NCBI GenBank assembly: GCA_010645155.1
Contig: CM021315.1
Location: forward strand, 4,295,811 to 4,359,810
Direction of reading: 5' to 3'
DNA: 64,000 bases
Origin: Tigriopus japonicus
Lineage: Eukaryota; Arthropoda; Copepoda; Harpacticoida; Harpacticidae
Part shown: positions 1-13,640 of the stretch, piece by piece
Numbering within the stretch: position 1 is the stretch's first letter
Layout: each line of letters opens with the position of its first letter
Program-made: the position numbers and the translations under genes
Notes under the pieces: generated by a model
Told to the model about the DNA's origin: nothing
What the model saw: the letters and a program-made list of their open reading frames with translations, nothing else
The model's database searches: none

Positions 1-3000
1 GTCACAGGAAGCTCTACCCCTGTGTTCTAAATACCACCGTTTCATAGTTCAAAATCTTCACGAGAAACATCATAAACTGGCCAGGTCAATCGGTTTTTTT
101 TCACCATTGACAAAGTATTGAAATTTCAAATAGAACATATACAGTTTTTGTGTCTCATTTCAACTCTTCTAAATTTTCCTCAACGTCGAACGCTTGACGT
201 CGTCATACCTTGGCAACAAGCTCCGTAATGCATTGCTGCACTTTTCAACGATTAGTCTTCTTTGCCCGAGAAGTTCTTGCCAATATTCGCAGTTTCCAGA
301 TTCAGCTCAAAACATCTCATGAATATGAACTTACAGTAGAGCATTTGTTAGCATGCATTATGTAAATCTAATGCGAGAATAATAATGACGATCAGACGAC
401 CCTGTCTCATTGTAAAACATCTCAGAGATCGAGGTTTCCTCGTATTACATAACTCGTGTACGTGTGTATGTACGTTCAGTAGGTACATCAACAATCGAGT
501 TCTGCAGATCTCGAAATTGTGCTTGCCCAACACTTGGCCAGCCAGAGGGCCCTTCCCCAAATGTGGCCAGTCATTTTTTATGGAGCCTCTATGTACTAGC
601 AAAGTGTCTTCCTTCGTCTAGCAACCAACCAGTCTAGCAACCAACCAACCAACTACCAGGCACTGCTCACTCTGACTGGCTGGATTGGTGGGTTGTGGGC
701 TGGATGACTGACTGGTTCACTGTGGACCAATTACGTCAACATCGTCGATCTAAAGTCTTTAGCACACAACTTGCTCAAAGAGCACAAATCGTGTGCATTC
801 AAATCAAGTTGAAACAGATTTTACTCAAGCTATATTTGAGCAAAGGGACCATTTTGAAGTACCATGAGTGATATTTTCTCTTTGAGCTATGTACACAATG
901 CCCACCCACTCTCCATAAAGATTCTCATGTAGAGCTTGGGAGGATTGATCACAGTAGTTGTTGGAGTGTAAAAGACCTCCATGTATTCTTTTGGGCTTGG
1001 TTTTGACGTAATAAACAAAAACGCACTTCGTCGTCAGACGAAGCCAAAATAGGCGCATTCAATTCAAGATCGATCAAGTAGTCGACCCTTACGTTTACAT
1101 GTAGTACGTACAATTCTTCGTGCATATGATAGAGACACATACAGGGCAAACGACTGGACCCTAGAATTGAGAGTGTTTAAAATTGCAGTGGCCAAATGAA
1201 ATGGAAGTGCAATGTACAGAACGATTAGTGTCTATCTGTTTGAGATCAGACACTCCATTGGGCGAATTTTTGCCCTCGGATTTTATGTACACCAACGGGA
1301 TGATGATTCTATCAAGACTGCGGAAAACGGTGTGCAACTATAGTACTAAAGTTGCGTTAGAGTAGTTGAGCTCTATCTTGCAAGGTTTGCCTCTGGGCAT
1401 CTGGAAAGTAAATCAACGAGACTGAATACTTGAGCACAAGGTCGACAAATGACCTTAGGTCCTCTAAACATCTTAGGATTGCTTAAACATTTGACATCAT
1501 GGATTATTGATTTCTTCCAATCGATTTGAAAGAGGACAAATTCATTTGGAGGACTTCAAGTGCTCTGACGAAATTGAAGAAATGGTGAATTGATTTGCTT
1601 TGACTTGACATAGAAAAGACCCTAACCTATCAAAGTATGATTTTTTTAAACTTCAATTCTAATCAGTGTTGCCATTTAAGCCAAGAAACGTGATCCTAAT
1701 CATTTTCATTTTCTCCCTCAGTAACAGTTGCAACGTGTGGAAAAAGAGATCCACCAATGGAGCAAAACTGAAGGAGAGAACGCCATGAAGGTCAAACGTC
1801 GTTGCTGATTGATTACCTTGCTCACTCGATGTTTCGGTAGATGATTGAAGCTGGGAGCAATGAATAAGTAGTACACCAGTAGTTCCAATGAAGTGTGGCC
1901 CCTTGATTAGTCCTATCAGCTGCTAATGTCGTTTAGTTCCCAACAGAGAAAGAGAGTAGAGTAAAAGAGCTCCACAACTTAGGAAACGGGGAGTTCCGAC
2001 GGTTCAAAAGGATTCAGAGCGAACATTCATCGCAACAAACTAGCCTTAACCACTTCTAAATGATGTTGGATCAGATTAAATAATGAATGCTTGAAACCTT
2101 TTTCCTCTTTCAAAAGCGTGAGTCATAGAATATCTGCCATTTTGAACCGTACCTGTGCTCCTTAAAGAAGGCTGACGCCATGTTGTCAAAGGTTCCAGGA
2201 GAAGGATTCCATCCGAGAAGAGATCCCCATCCAGATCCGGGCAGTGTCAGTAGCTAGTTGTGACCAAGTTAAACAACCAGCTAACCACACTGCCAAGACA
2301 AAGATAGGCGTGTTGACGTGGGTGGATCCATTGTCGAGTTGTTCCAAAGATGCCAATGAGATTCGCTCAAGCCTAGTTCCCATCTGTCTGTGGGGGAACA
2401 ACAGCTAAATGTTAATATGGCGCCCTTCATCACCATATGGGTTATGTGCCGATTAAGGAGTGGATTAAAACACACAAAATGATTTCGTGGTTATATCACA
2501 GTCTTCTTGTCGTGGTTCCTCCGGTTGTTCCTACTTCGTTCAAAGCTGTGAGCTTACTTCTTCACACGGAAGGAAGAAGAGAGACGGTGGCGGCAAGTGG
2601 AGAAAGAAAAAGAAGAAGCAGAAGCAAAAGTAGCCAAAGGAGAGAAGAAGGCCTTTTCTTCTTCGTGGCGTCAGCTGAACATTCTGACTTTCACCTTGGC
2701 CTTAGCCCTATGGCCTTGATGACTTGGGCCTTTCCCGAGAGGTAAGAAATGTCCCAGGCACGCACGCACCGTCACCAAACTGTCTGTCACCTAATAACGG
2801 CATTGAATATTGGAACTGCTTGGAGGTGGTTCCAGGTTTTTAAAGCGAATAACAACGATGATGATGGTAGTGGTGGTGTTGTAATGTCCATATTCGTTCC
2901 TCGACACAGCTGGACACGAATGAATCTGAGAGCACAAGACAAGCCCTCAAATTTCCAAACCACCCAGGGGGGATCCCACCAATTGAAATGTGTTCAATCT

Positions 3001-6000
3001 TGGCGGTCCCGCACTCTCACCACAAGCCACTCCGAGGGCCAAGACCAGCTGTTCTTCTCCTCCTCTAAATCGGTCGGTCTTTTCGATACCGACGACACTC
3101 CAGCAATGACCTTGAAATGGTCTGTTTGCTTGGCGGTTAGAGCTCCTGTTCGGCACTCGCTCACTCATACTCTCGGTTAGTCAGTCACTCGCCCTAAACT
3201 ACGACTCCTTCGCCTCTGGAGGATCAACGTTTCAGACTCTCCTTAAAAGAGAGACTTTTCCCGCCGCTTCTCGGACTAAGGCCTACCCTTAGTGACAGCA
3301 AGGCCAAGTGGCCGAGGTTGAGCCAGCCCCCTACGCCGGGCCTTCCTTTATTGATCGTAAACGTCAAGACGAAAGTGGAAGCCAAAAGTTTGTACAAGTT
3401 CCTCAGGCCTCATGTCTCGCAATTGTAGCTAGGCCTCTCTCTCGCTCCACTCGGTCTTCTTCTCCTTCTCTTTCTGCTCCTCCTCCTCCTCCTCCTCCTC
3501 CTCCTCCTTCTCCTTCTGCTCTCCTTCTCTACGTCTTTCTCTGTTTTCGCTCTGCTGCTCAGAGGCTGGAGGTGGCTCTCTAAGGCCTTTTGAGTATGCA
3601 CTTGTTCGTTGCACTGCTACCACGAAGGGCAGGCCTATGTGAGTAGTAGAATGGAAGTAACGCCAACAGCAGTCCGAGCTGTCCAAGCTGCATTTTTGGC
3701 CTTATGCAGCGGCAGAGGCGTTGGTAAAGTCCGGCCATATGGCTGAGACTAACCCAAGTACTGGGCCCTGTGACGAGATCCAGCTACTGAATGAGGTGGT
3801 TAGACAATGAGAAGGAGCACCTCCAACTCTCAACTTCAGCCACCATCTTATTCACCACTGCTGTCCATTTGGTCGAGATGCGGGATCTATTCCAATCTTA
3901 TTGGACACTGAGAAAGCTTAGTGATTTTAACTGGATATGAAATAAATGTGATAAGTAAAGGCCAACAAGAGCCTTTTTCAAACATTTTTGGATCGAAATC
4001 TATTTGAAACTAATTGAGAATGTATTTTCTTTGAGCACGTTTTCCGGGAACTTTGGCACTTTTTCAGTGTCCGTTACAACGTACGTACAAAGAGCCCTCG
4101 CTATTTGCATGGCAAACATACGGGTCTCATTAGATTACTGGACTTTGATTGTTCAAGTTCTGATAAGTCTCCCTATAGTACATTTACCGTCATGGACCAA
4201 AACCTGTGGTTCCAAATCCCACACTTCTCACAATCAAAACCACACAAAAGAAATTAAACCATCTTGATATGAAGACTTTCGGACGTCTCAAACGAGTCTT
4301 TTGGCATCTCCATTGACGATGTATCTAATGGACTGCTCTACGATTGATGATGAACAAACACGTATCAAGATGATCAAACACTCGGTTGGCCTCGTTTTCT
4401 TCCGATAGAGACCCATCAAGGCCGCCAAGAAACTAGCCAGACATGGCTTGTGACCTCGAGTGTCTGGATGTAGTATGAGGCTGTTGGCCTCAACACGCAA
4501 GGTTTTGTCCTTGGAACCAACAAACACCCAGTCTCATGTAGTATAGACGAGAAGAAATTGAGGGCAAGTCTTTGGCCTTGGGCCTTGTGCGTGCACGAAG
4601 GCCCAATGAATCTCCTTACAGTGTAATCAATCACCAATTGTCTGCATGTAAGAAATAACTCACTAGGGGAGGACCCTTCCACGTCAAAATGAGACGTCGA
4701 AAGATGGGTGGGTGAATGGTGGAAGGAGAGAAGTGGGATTGACGAAACAACACTGTTGTGCGCTACATTTCGAGGGTCATTCATTTAATTTAAACTTGGG
4801 CAAATGGCAACCTACTCTAACGTCACTTTCAGGCTTCGAGAAAGGTCCACTGTATCTTCCAATTGCGTTACATTTCCGTTCAAAAAAAAGTACATGGCCT
4901 TTTGGCAAAAGGTCGCTGAGGGAATTGAAATGTTGTCCTAAGTGAAACATGGGTTTTACAAGGAAACCTTGCGAGTAGTCTTTGAAACTCACGACTTCGA
5001 AAGTAAAATTGTCACACTTACCTTTTGGATGACGATTGGCTTGAAAAGGATGTTGGTGGCCATGCTTTTAGCCTCAACATCCATGACGGTTTTTGATCAG
5101 CAGCTTGGGCACCTTGAACAATCACCAAGTCAGGGAAGCGAATCCCTCAACACTTTTTAATGTGAGTTCTTTTGACTAGTACCATCGAGTACTAGCTATG
5201 AACATGTACTAACAACTCGTGTTTAAAGTGCACTACTCTCTTCGGCACATAAAAATGACGGCCAACAGTTTCTTCGTTATCAATTCTCCCTCAAATTGGC
5301 TGGAGGTAACGTTAGAGAGTCTTTGGAGACGTAGACAATTAAAGTTACTGTATGTATGTCGAAGGCGATCAATCATTTGGGCTCGGATCTTTTTGTGTCG
5401 GATTGATGAACTTCTGCGCACGTCCATCCACTTTTGAGACTGACTAGCCATCTTGAAATCAATTTCAGACAGCGAACCACCTTCACCAAGTTCTCACGAT
5501 TGAGTTACCCCCGTCCTCTGAGTCTTGAGGGCCCTGCTCACCCATCAGGGAATAACTTTCGAGTAAGATTGCGGGTTGATCAACGGCAGTTTGGGGCTTT
5601 TCCCTACTTATGCAACTCACCTTGGGCCCAAAGTACAGAAGAACACTTTGAAGCTTCTGTCTTGATCCTCCTTGGCCAGGCTGGAGAGTTGTGATTTAAA
5701 AAATGCGACGGAGAATTATGGGCTGAAATCGTGGGTTACTATCTCCGTAAGAGTTCTTCGTCGTGAGCTTCGTCGTTTCACAGTGGGTACAACCTACTGT
5801 GCTTGCTTACGTGCTTACGGCCTGTTGTCAATGGGGCCTACTGGTTAATTCTTTTTTTTCGGTGAAAGACTGGATGTTTCCTTTGTAACAGCGAAGTTTT
5901 CCGACCCAAGAAGTCTCTCTGTGATTCTCTCCCACTCTCATTGCTCTCGGTGCGTTCTCCTCGCGCTGTTGAAATTTAAACGGCCGGATGAGCGCTCAAT

Positions 6001-9000
6001 GACGGCTAGACGGCGCGTCTGCTCTCCCACATGATCATCATCATCAAAACAGCGCCCCATTCTGTTGCAGAACATTATCATCTCCTAGGCCTGAATTTCA
6101 AGGCCATTCCAGCGTCGGGAACAGCCCGACCGTGTAGACAGCCGACCCTGACCGGCTTCTCGAAATCTACCGACGTGGCCACTGGCCTCGCCCTTGACCT
6201 TGAGCCAGCTCTCCAGAGGAGAAAGAGGTAAGAGAAACACTCGGATCTGCTTGTTTGACGTGCTCTTCCCTCGGCATCAGGCCTTGCTTCATTCAAGGAA
6301 AGCGAAAGAGAGAAGGGAAGGTCTTTGTCCAGGGAACAAGCCCAGTTCCCATTCCAGTTTCTGGGCTTAGCAAGCCATCGGGATCGGCTGGATGGGCCGA
6401 TCCGAGCCCGTCGAGGTGCATCTTACTGACAGATTTACTGAAGGGAACGAAAAGAAGGATTGGCGGAAAAAGGGAGGAAGGAGAAAGTGAAGAGCCAAAG
6501 TGCACCACGGGAGTGTGTGCGTGTGTGTTCTCTAGAGAGGGGCCTTCTAAGGACGGACTCGCCCACATCCCCACTAGGCCTACACCTAGTAGGCCTTCTC
6601 TGGCTGATAAATGCGGAGAAAAAGCCTAGCCCTTGATCATCTGACTGCATGCATTCACTTCTCGTCTATAAATGGGGAGAGCCTCCAAAGGAACTCAACT
6701 TCCCTAAACGCTGTCATAGCAGTCTTAGTCAGATTGTGCTTTTTACCCGTTGTTAATATTTACTTGGCTGCAGTATTTTTACCGACTCGAAGTTCGTAGG
6801 GCCCCAAAGGTACAAACACTTATGTACACACATCCCCACGTGCATCTTCTATATTTCTAGTACTCCAACGGCGAGATGCATCATCTGCTACACTTCTCAC
6901 TGTCACTCTTTGTAGGCACAAAGAAGATCAAGAGTGAAAAGAAAATTCGTTGGGTGCAAAATACTTTTTCATGAAACATTAACGAGTCACGAAAAGGTCT
7001 ACCACTCAATTTTGTCTCAAATTTACGTATTGTTATGGACTGTTTCATCCACGTCTCTCTGTGGCGTAAAGACATATATGTGAAACTGAAGCTAGAGTAA
7101 GAAGCAATATATGAAGCGAAATTCACAGTCTCACAGAGGTTGATGAGAAATTCTGTACACGTTCCGAGCGGGTTACCATCCTACCTGTCTTATCAAGTTA
7201 TCAGTCATATTAATGCATAATATACAATTCAATTTTGAATAAGAAGTACGACGATGCAAATCATTTTCATATACAGCTGGAACGCCAAGCAACGAAAAAT
7301 ACACACACAAATATTTTCTGGGAAAGTATTACAATATTTATAAAATGATATTTTTGTTGGCAGTGAATCAATAACATTTTACATAACACGTTTCGTATGT
7401 TGGACAAAAAATGCATTGTCATGTTGGTTCTTCTGCTTCTAAATGTCCTTGAAGGGTACAAAGTCGGTCTAATAAAATCATACATAGACCTTGCGAGAGA
7501 TTTAGATTTGACATTGGCAGTAGGGCTTCCCGGATTAATCCAAATTTTGAGAATTCCTTTTGAAAGGATTAATACAACATGATTAATCCGCTAAAAACGA
7601 GTTATTTGTAAAATGATTAATAGAGCAATTAAACCGAAGTTTTCGGTTTAGAGATACCAAGACCATTGAAATTGTCTTCAAACAATGTTGATGTTAGAGT
7701 AGATTGATGAAATTTTAATGAAATCATTTTTTTCGTTAACATAAAATTTAACAATATTTTGCCTTTTTAAATCTTATTTTTTATGACAAGCTCAAAATAT
7801 GAACATCTCATTGTTCATTAACATGAAATTCTTGCTCCAAAATTTTTATATTATTATTTAAAAATTTAATTTTATTACTACTAAAACAATCGAAAGATTT
7901 TATTTTTATTTTTATACTCTAATAATTCAACAACTGATGAGAGGATAAGGTTAGAAATTTAACCAGATGCGGTAAAGGTTGCCCAAGGTGAATCACTTAA
8001 ATTTTAAAGCCAGGGTATTCTAACTTTCTTTTTAAATGAATGGTTTGCGGGAAATCGAATGTGGTTGCTGTTTACTTCTAAACAGCTCAGCCTTCACAAT
8101 GGCTTTGTTATACAGTACCACTATAGACTACCTATTAGTGCAAAAATGCTTACATCGAGCAACCTGAGACACCAAATCATATTTCCCAAAAGATATGTCT
8201 ATTGTTTGAAGAAAAAATCTTGAAACCTCTTATAGGGCGCCTTTGAAGTGATTGAAATTTGACATTTAAATTTCATCACCTTCGTAACTTTCGACACTAA
8301 TAATTTACCTTGGTTGAAATCGGTTGTTGAAAGCGCGAAAAGTGCAATAATTTAGTACCCATTAATTTTGCACTGGACACAATGCTCGGTAATTCTCAAC
8401 TAGACGGGGAAAGTTTTCTGGGTATTTTATTTGTTCCAAAAGAAAATAGTTTTTGACTTCATTGAAACAATTGCATCCTTTCAACAACATGGGAGGGCTA
8501 TGTTCAATCAGAGATCCCTTTAACTATATAGCTTATAGGGCTAAAGCTATAGGTCTCCTTGATTCAGTATGTTATGAACTCAGGAGAACCTATGGAGCAA
8601 TTTCATGTATTTTTGAAACTTTCAGTTTCTCTGTTGTGAACAAATAAAACTTAAAAATAAAATGATTTGGAAAACAAAAAGTTTTAGATTTTCGCTTGGA
8701 AATGTTGATCGACCGACAATCATTCATCAAGCTTCTTGCATAATTAGCAGAAATTTGGACTTCCTAACTTCCGTAAAAAAGTCAATTGACTTTTTTGAAA
8801 TGAATGAAATATCCTTTTAGAGTTGTCAAAGGAATAAAACAGAACATAAAGGTACAATTTTTTAAGACCTTTTATGAGTGAGATTAGAGCCATACATTGA
8901 ATTTTAGTCAAAATGTTTTAAAGAACTAAACATTAAAAAAGATATATTTTGAAAGTTTTAAATATTTTTAACCTTGAGGAAACTGAAAATTTGCGGAGAA

Positions 9001-9999
9001 TCGATCCGTAGGTCTTCTTAAGTTCGAAACTGTATTGTACATTCTTTGTGTGTTGTAAAAACATTTATTTTCAACAACGTGTGGTAACTTCTCAAATTTC
9101 ATTAAATCAATAAGCTTCAAGAAAAGCAGTATTTATGGAACGAGTGAACCTTCGAACCTAATCTTTCTATATCTTCTGTTTGCTGCAACTTTGGAGGCTT
9201 TATTGCACTTTTTCCTTGTTAAATGTCAAATGCTATTGAGTAAGATTCATCAATGGTTGATACGAACTTGTGAATAAACAGTAGAAATGACGCGTAAATA
9301 ATATGACTGTTGTTTTGGCTTTATTTTTTTGCATTCTAGCAAAGAAAGTCTAAACATTGAAACTTAAGACATTAACAATTACAATAGTTTTGGTAATACT
9401 CAATCCATTCACCAAGACATATTTCAGACTGCAAGAGCGATTCAGTAAGTTTCGCTCAATTATACTCACAATCAAAACCAGGAGGGGTAATCGGGAGAAA
9501 TTAATAGGTAAGGACTATAATTGATTAATGTCGAGTGGAAATGGCCAATTCAGGCTCTCAAAGGTCCATCCAAAATTATATGGGTTCCATGACATTTAAT
9601 TTGTAAGACTTTAGATCTTGGACCTATAAATAAAGCAGTGTGTGTGCGTTCTAGCTGATGCCACAGTGAATGAATGATATCATAAATCTTTTTTTTTCGG
9701 GGGTCATTCTCGCGTTTTGTACTTTTTATGGATTTCATGGTTTTGTGAGAAGAGAAGGAAAGAGATAAAGGAAGGTATAGGCAATTCCAAAACCAATGAA
9801 GTTGCCACCTGAGTTTTGTGGTTTTTATGGAACAAGGCTCTAGGCCGAAATACAGAATAAAACCCTCATGGAGTTGTCACTGATCGGTGGTTTTATTCTT
9901 AATCTTCGAGAAAGGTGGGCGTTGTTGGGTGGGAAATAGCTTTAGAGGGGTCTATTATTGAAAGAAATTTGTGATCTTTAAAGAATGAAGCTCATCCCG
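1..9999. other. Long stretch without a supportable gene
   Basis: No open frame here shows a recognisable domain, signal peptide or consistent exon chain on either strand. 2.5-3.7 kb and 5.9-6.7 kb are richer in GC and in purine or pyrimidine runs (AG-rich near 2570-2650, CCT-rich near 3475-3511). They could be promoter or untranslated sequence, but nothing decides it. A TATA-like TATAAAT lies near 6667. From about 7.2 to 9.8 kb the DNA is AT-rich with many short T and A runs and looks like ordinary intergenic or intronic sequence. Exons of a gene extending off the left edge cannot be excluded. Confidence 0.6.
3475..3512. repeat. (CCT)n trinucleotide run
   Basis: About a dozen CCT units inside a longer pyrimidine-rich tract (3440-3530). 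They keep frames open on both strands, as Pro runs on plus and Arg/Glu runs on minus. These open frames are composition artefacts rather than evidence of a gene. Confidence 0.85.
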
Positions 10000-10018
10000 T
10001 GATCGAGAATAGCACATA

Positions 10019-10690
10019 TTAACATTGCTTCAATTGCTTATTAGCTCCAGCAGCCTTGATGGCCAAATTGTTGCGATTGGTGAAGGCCTTCTTGGAGAAG
10101 GAGACTTGATTATTTTTCACAGCCTTATTTTTGCGTTCAATGGTTTTGGCAGTGGTAGCCTTGGCAGATTTCTTTAGTTTGGCCACTTGGGCGGACCTCA
10201 TGGCCTTCATTTGGGACAGTGATGCCGAGGATTGGCAACTGAAAGGCGATGTCAGTCTACGAGCAGTCCTAGTTAAGGCAACTGGTCGTCCGGGGATCTC
10301 TGGGTCTTGGTCGATGCTCATGGAAGGACTCTCCATTTCCCCATCATCCTCGTCTCCCGATTCACTTGGTGTGGCCGAGGACCCCGTGGATCCAGTGGGA
10401 GGGCGTGGGTTAGGCTCACTCAATGAGCCAAGGGTAAGAGGGTCAGGATGCGTGGTATCAGCTACCATAACCCATTCGTCCTCCGTGTCTTCCGAGATGG
10501 ACTTCTCCAATCGCGCATTGGAATTGGTAGCTTGGCCGCCATTCACGATCATGGTAAGGCCATGGGTACCTTGAGCAGGGTTGCTCACCAGGACGCCCTC
10601 AGGACTCTCCCTCACTTCCAGAGAAGGTTCTTGACCAGCGGGGTCCTGCTCGTTTCCGCCAAAGAAGTAGGTTGCCAAGTTGCTCAACAT
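10019..10690 (-). CDS. TP53INP/DOR-like protein (autophagy and nuclear co-regulator family)
   Basis: This uninterrupted frame of 223 codons starts at an ATG in a good context (CCACCATG at 10690) and ends with TAA at 10019. The N-terminus MLSNLATYFFGG resembles the short hydrophobic start of TP53INP/DOR proteins. An acidic stretch around residues 66-76 (SEDTEDEWVMV) has the W-x-x-V core of an LC3-interacting region in the place the family has it. The middle is Ser/Pro/Gly/Asp-rich and the last 60 residues are Lys/Arg/Asn-rich, as in the family's basic C-terminal region. Family members shuttle between nucleus and autophagosomes and act as scaffolds; that role is carried over from the family. 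A CAG just upstream (10709-10711 region) could be the acceptor of a 5'-UTR intron. The assignment rests on the LIR and the two ends, since the middle is low complexity. Confidence 0.68.
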   Translation of the reverse strand: MLSNLATYFFGGNEQDPAGQEPSLEVRESPEGVLVSNPAQGTHGLTMIVNGGQATNSNARLEKSISEDTEDEWVMVADTTHPDPLTLGSLSEPNPRPPTGSTGSSATPSESGDEDDGEMESPSMSIDQDPEIPGRPVALTRTARRLTSPFSCQSSASLSQMKAMRSAQVAKLKKSAKATTAKTIERKNKAVKNNQVSFSKKAFTNRNNLAIKAAGANKQLKQC

Positions 10691-10783
10691 GGTGGAGATG
10701 ATTTGTTCTTCTGAAGTATTTATGCTTGGGAAAGTAGGATTTGTCGGGGAAAGCACTTTGATGGTCGGGGTTTTCAGGGCCAA

Positions 10784-12840
10784 CCAATGAGGGATACAAA
10801 ATGGATAATGGACTAGATTGGTTCGGGAGGAGCTTGCGAGGATGGGAATGAGATAATCAGTAAAGATTTCACAATGGATGCTTATGGACTGTCACTTTTG
10901 AAGGGACAGTTTGGGTAGGATCCTGAGACCGTTGTGTTGTTTCTGCTCTTTGGGGCGAAATTTACTTATCAGAATGAAATCCTTATCACAGCCGAGTTGA
11001 ATAATGATGCAACTCTTGATATCGGGGTTATGGTTGAGATTAATCTGCTCTTCTTAGATTCCTTTGAGCCAACTTGATGCAATATATTTGATCAAGTTAT
11101 AGCACTATACGTTTTTTGAGAGCGTCTTCTTTATCCGTCAGAGAGTAATGGATGTGTAGTTGTCGAAATAGTTGTTACTGCGAGCCTCGTAGGTAATGCA
11201 GTGAACGTCCCTGTGCTCCTTTGTGCTCCCGTCTCTGGCTCTGGGCTTTGCCTTGTTCCTGCTGGGGTTTGCTAGAACATCATTGACGAAGAACGTTCCC
11301 TCGATCTACTTCAACTACTACGTTTCTGTTCTCCTCTCTCAGATTGTAGTAGTTACGACGGAACGGGTTTCCACTCTAAGGTTTTGCTCTGACGAGCTGA
11401 GTTCGCTTGGAACTGGGTTTGACAGTTGAGAGAACATTACGATCAGCTGAGAAAGGAACACTAGGGTTCAGCCGATTGCTTGTCCAATATTCCAACACGT
11501 CGAAATAAACATTTACAATATGAGATTACTAAGAGCAGATCCTTCAATGGAAAAGTTATGTTGCATCAAGTCATTGCTCCCTATACAACCCACTAATCAG
11601 GTTTGGTTGATCTAAAATTGAAATGGCTGACTACAGCACTCAACCTTCTTATTTGAAAGCATAGAGCAAGATGATGGGTCAAGAATATGTTCTCAGTTTT
11701 GCCACAGTCCAAAATAATGCCGTCTTAACCCTAGGTACACTTGGAAACTGGAACAATTTGGTTCATTGGCCCTCGTGATCACGTGACCTGGATTCTCGTA
11801 CGCTGATTGGTGCAAGTGTTACAAGGGAACAAACGCTTTGTTATTGATCCGTCAATCCTACTGCGCAGTACTTGCTTTCCTCGTATGTAGCTTGCTTGAG
11901 CTTGACAAGGGCCATTTCAGCCAAAATTTCAACAGCCCAGGGCCTGGATTTTGACATTGGTGCCCTTGGAGTGCTCCTTTCAGTAGAAGGGCTTCTGCGC
12001 AGAAAGCGCAGCACTATGCCAGTACAATCTAAGCGCATGGTAAGCGCATGAAGCTATCATGCACGCACTATTTCGTAACCTACAAAGACAGTACTTGTCG
12101 TCAAGAGAAAATGGACTGAACGTTTTTGGCTCAAGAGCCCTGGTTGGCTGGACGGCCTGGACCTAGACAAAGACATAATCATATATACTGGAATTGTTGA
12201 ATAATACAGAGAAAACGCAAGTTGAGCATGTTTCCTTTGCATGCTATCAGCGCCTCGGAGTCGAAGGTTTGATTAGATTTGACCTGTTTGCGAATTTTTT
12301 TTGAAATGGTCTCAATTACACCCACCCCATTTGAACCTTAAACCTCACTAACTTTGTGTGCTTTTGAATGCGTTGGTGGTATCAAACCTTTATATGTTGC
12401 CACGGCAAGACAATGAGCGAAAGCTGAAAACCAATTCTAAACACGAATTTCAACCTTCTTCATTTTATGTCATAAAGAAATTAGACTAATTTCCAAGAAC
12501 TCCTAAAGAAATATGAATATTTAAGTAATTGCTGAATAGTTTGGCCTTGGGTTGAGAATTCCCTCGCAGAGTCACGACGGATTCAACACTTGGTGAGAGA
12601 ATCTTTCATTCCTGGATTATTGACGTCATGACAGAGAACAGATAAAAGATGGGTGTTAGGTTGCGTGACCGCCTCTTAATTTGGCAATCATCAATGTTCC
12701 GAAGCAATAAAAAAATTCCCACGCAAAATGAAGCTGCCACCAAAATGTTAGATACAGATGTTATTTCTTTTAGTCATAATAATTGCGATAAACTTGTTGG
12801 CAGGGACCTGTTTCTCGTTCAATATTTTTCCTTGAAATGA
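10784..12840. other. Intergenic stretch, upstream of the TP53INP-like gene
   Basis: This stretch separates two minus-strand genes, so its left part probably holds the promoter of the TP53INP-like gene and its right part the 3' side of the small heat shock gene. Open frames at 11223-11429 and 11841-12038 have no recognisable content. I see no repeat structure. Confidence 0.5.
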
Positions 12841-13640
12841 TTACTGTCTGATTGGGATATTCCTGTCCTTGTTGCCATCCTTGGGAGCAGTCACCACTAG
12901 GACTCCATCTCGAGATAAATTGGAGACCACCCGATGTGGCACACATGAAGGCGGTAGGGTATATTGTCGACTGAATTGCTGAAGGACGGCATTGTAATTG
13001 CTATTCCCGGGCTTACCATCCTTGGCTCGCTCTTCATGTTTACCCTCAATGATGATTGTGTTGTCCGGTTGGGTTCTCACCTTCAATCGAACAAGAGAGT
13101 GCTCAATATGTCGAGTGTTACGTACGTAATCCGCTTACGCATGAGTTACCTTCAATTCTTCGGGCCGATAATCATGAACGTTGAGCGTGATCTCAAATTT
13201 TTGGTCGTCCTCTTTGATCCTCATGACTTGTCTGTCACCAGAAGAAAAACCTCCACTAGTTGTCTCTCTTAAGGAACGTGGCATAAACCAACTCGGTAAA
13301 CTTGTGGCTGGATTGCTCACATCTCGTGACGAATATCGACGACTACTTTGTTGAACGAAATTCATATGTGATTGCAGTACACTAAATTTGGGGCTAAGGG
13401 GTATTTTGCACACGATTTTCACCTTGTAATTGATTCTTCTGGGGCTGATGTGAGAGTGGTGGTCCTTCGAGTATAAGGCTCACGGAGATCCAAAGTATCA
13501 TCATCGACCTTGTTCCAAAAGTCCTTGGCCTCTCTCATCATGTCTCGTCTCATGGATTCAAATTCTTGTCGAGAGTTGGAAAAGTAGGAGTCTTCAAAGA
13601 AAGGATCTCGTAGAGAAATGGGCACCATAGAAGAAGACAT
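12841..13640 (-). CDS. Small heat shock protein (alpha-crystallin family), three exons
   Basis: Three exons fit exactly: 13640-13423, 13381-13150 and 13080-12841. They give 690 nt, 229 residues plus stop. Donors are AAG|GTGAAA and AAG|GTAACT; acceptors are TTTAG|T and GAAG|GTG; phases are 2 and 0. The introns are 41 and 69 nt. The alpha-crystallin domain begins near residue 130 (KFEITLNVHDYRPEELK closes exon 2) and runs through the IIIEGKHEER strand, the RQYTLPPSC segment and DGVLVVTAP in exon 3. The protein ends with an I-P-I tripeptide (residues 225-227), the conserved C-terminal motif that docks into neighbouring domains in sHSP oligomers. The N-terminal 75 residues are Arg/Ser-rich and specific to this protein. 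Such proteins are ATP-independent holdases in the cytoplasm. No clean heat shock element array was found in the first 100 bp upstream. Confidence 0.92.

Noticed and set aside
2749..3180. 143-codon frame starting with ATG
   Set aside because: GC-richer DNA keeps frames open here on both strands; the composition is patchy and no motif was recognised.
3308..3686. Overlapping open frames with poly-Pro, poly-Arg and poly-Glu
   Set aside because: All three come from the CCT repeat; no domain, start context or splice support.
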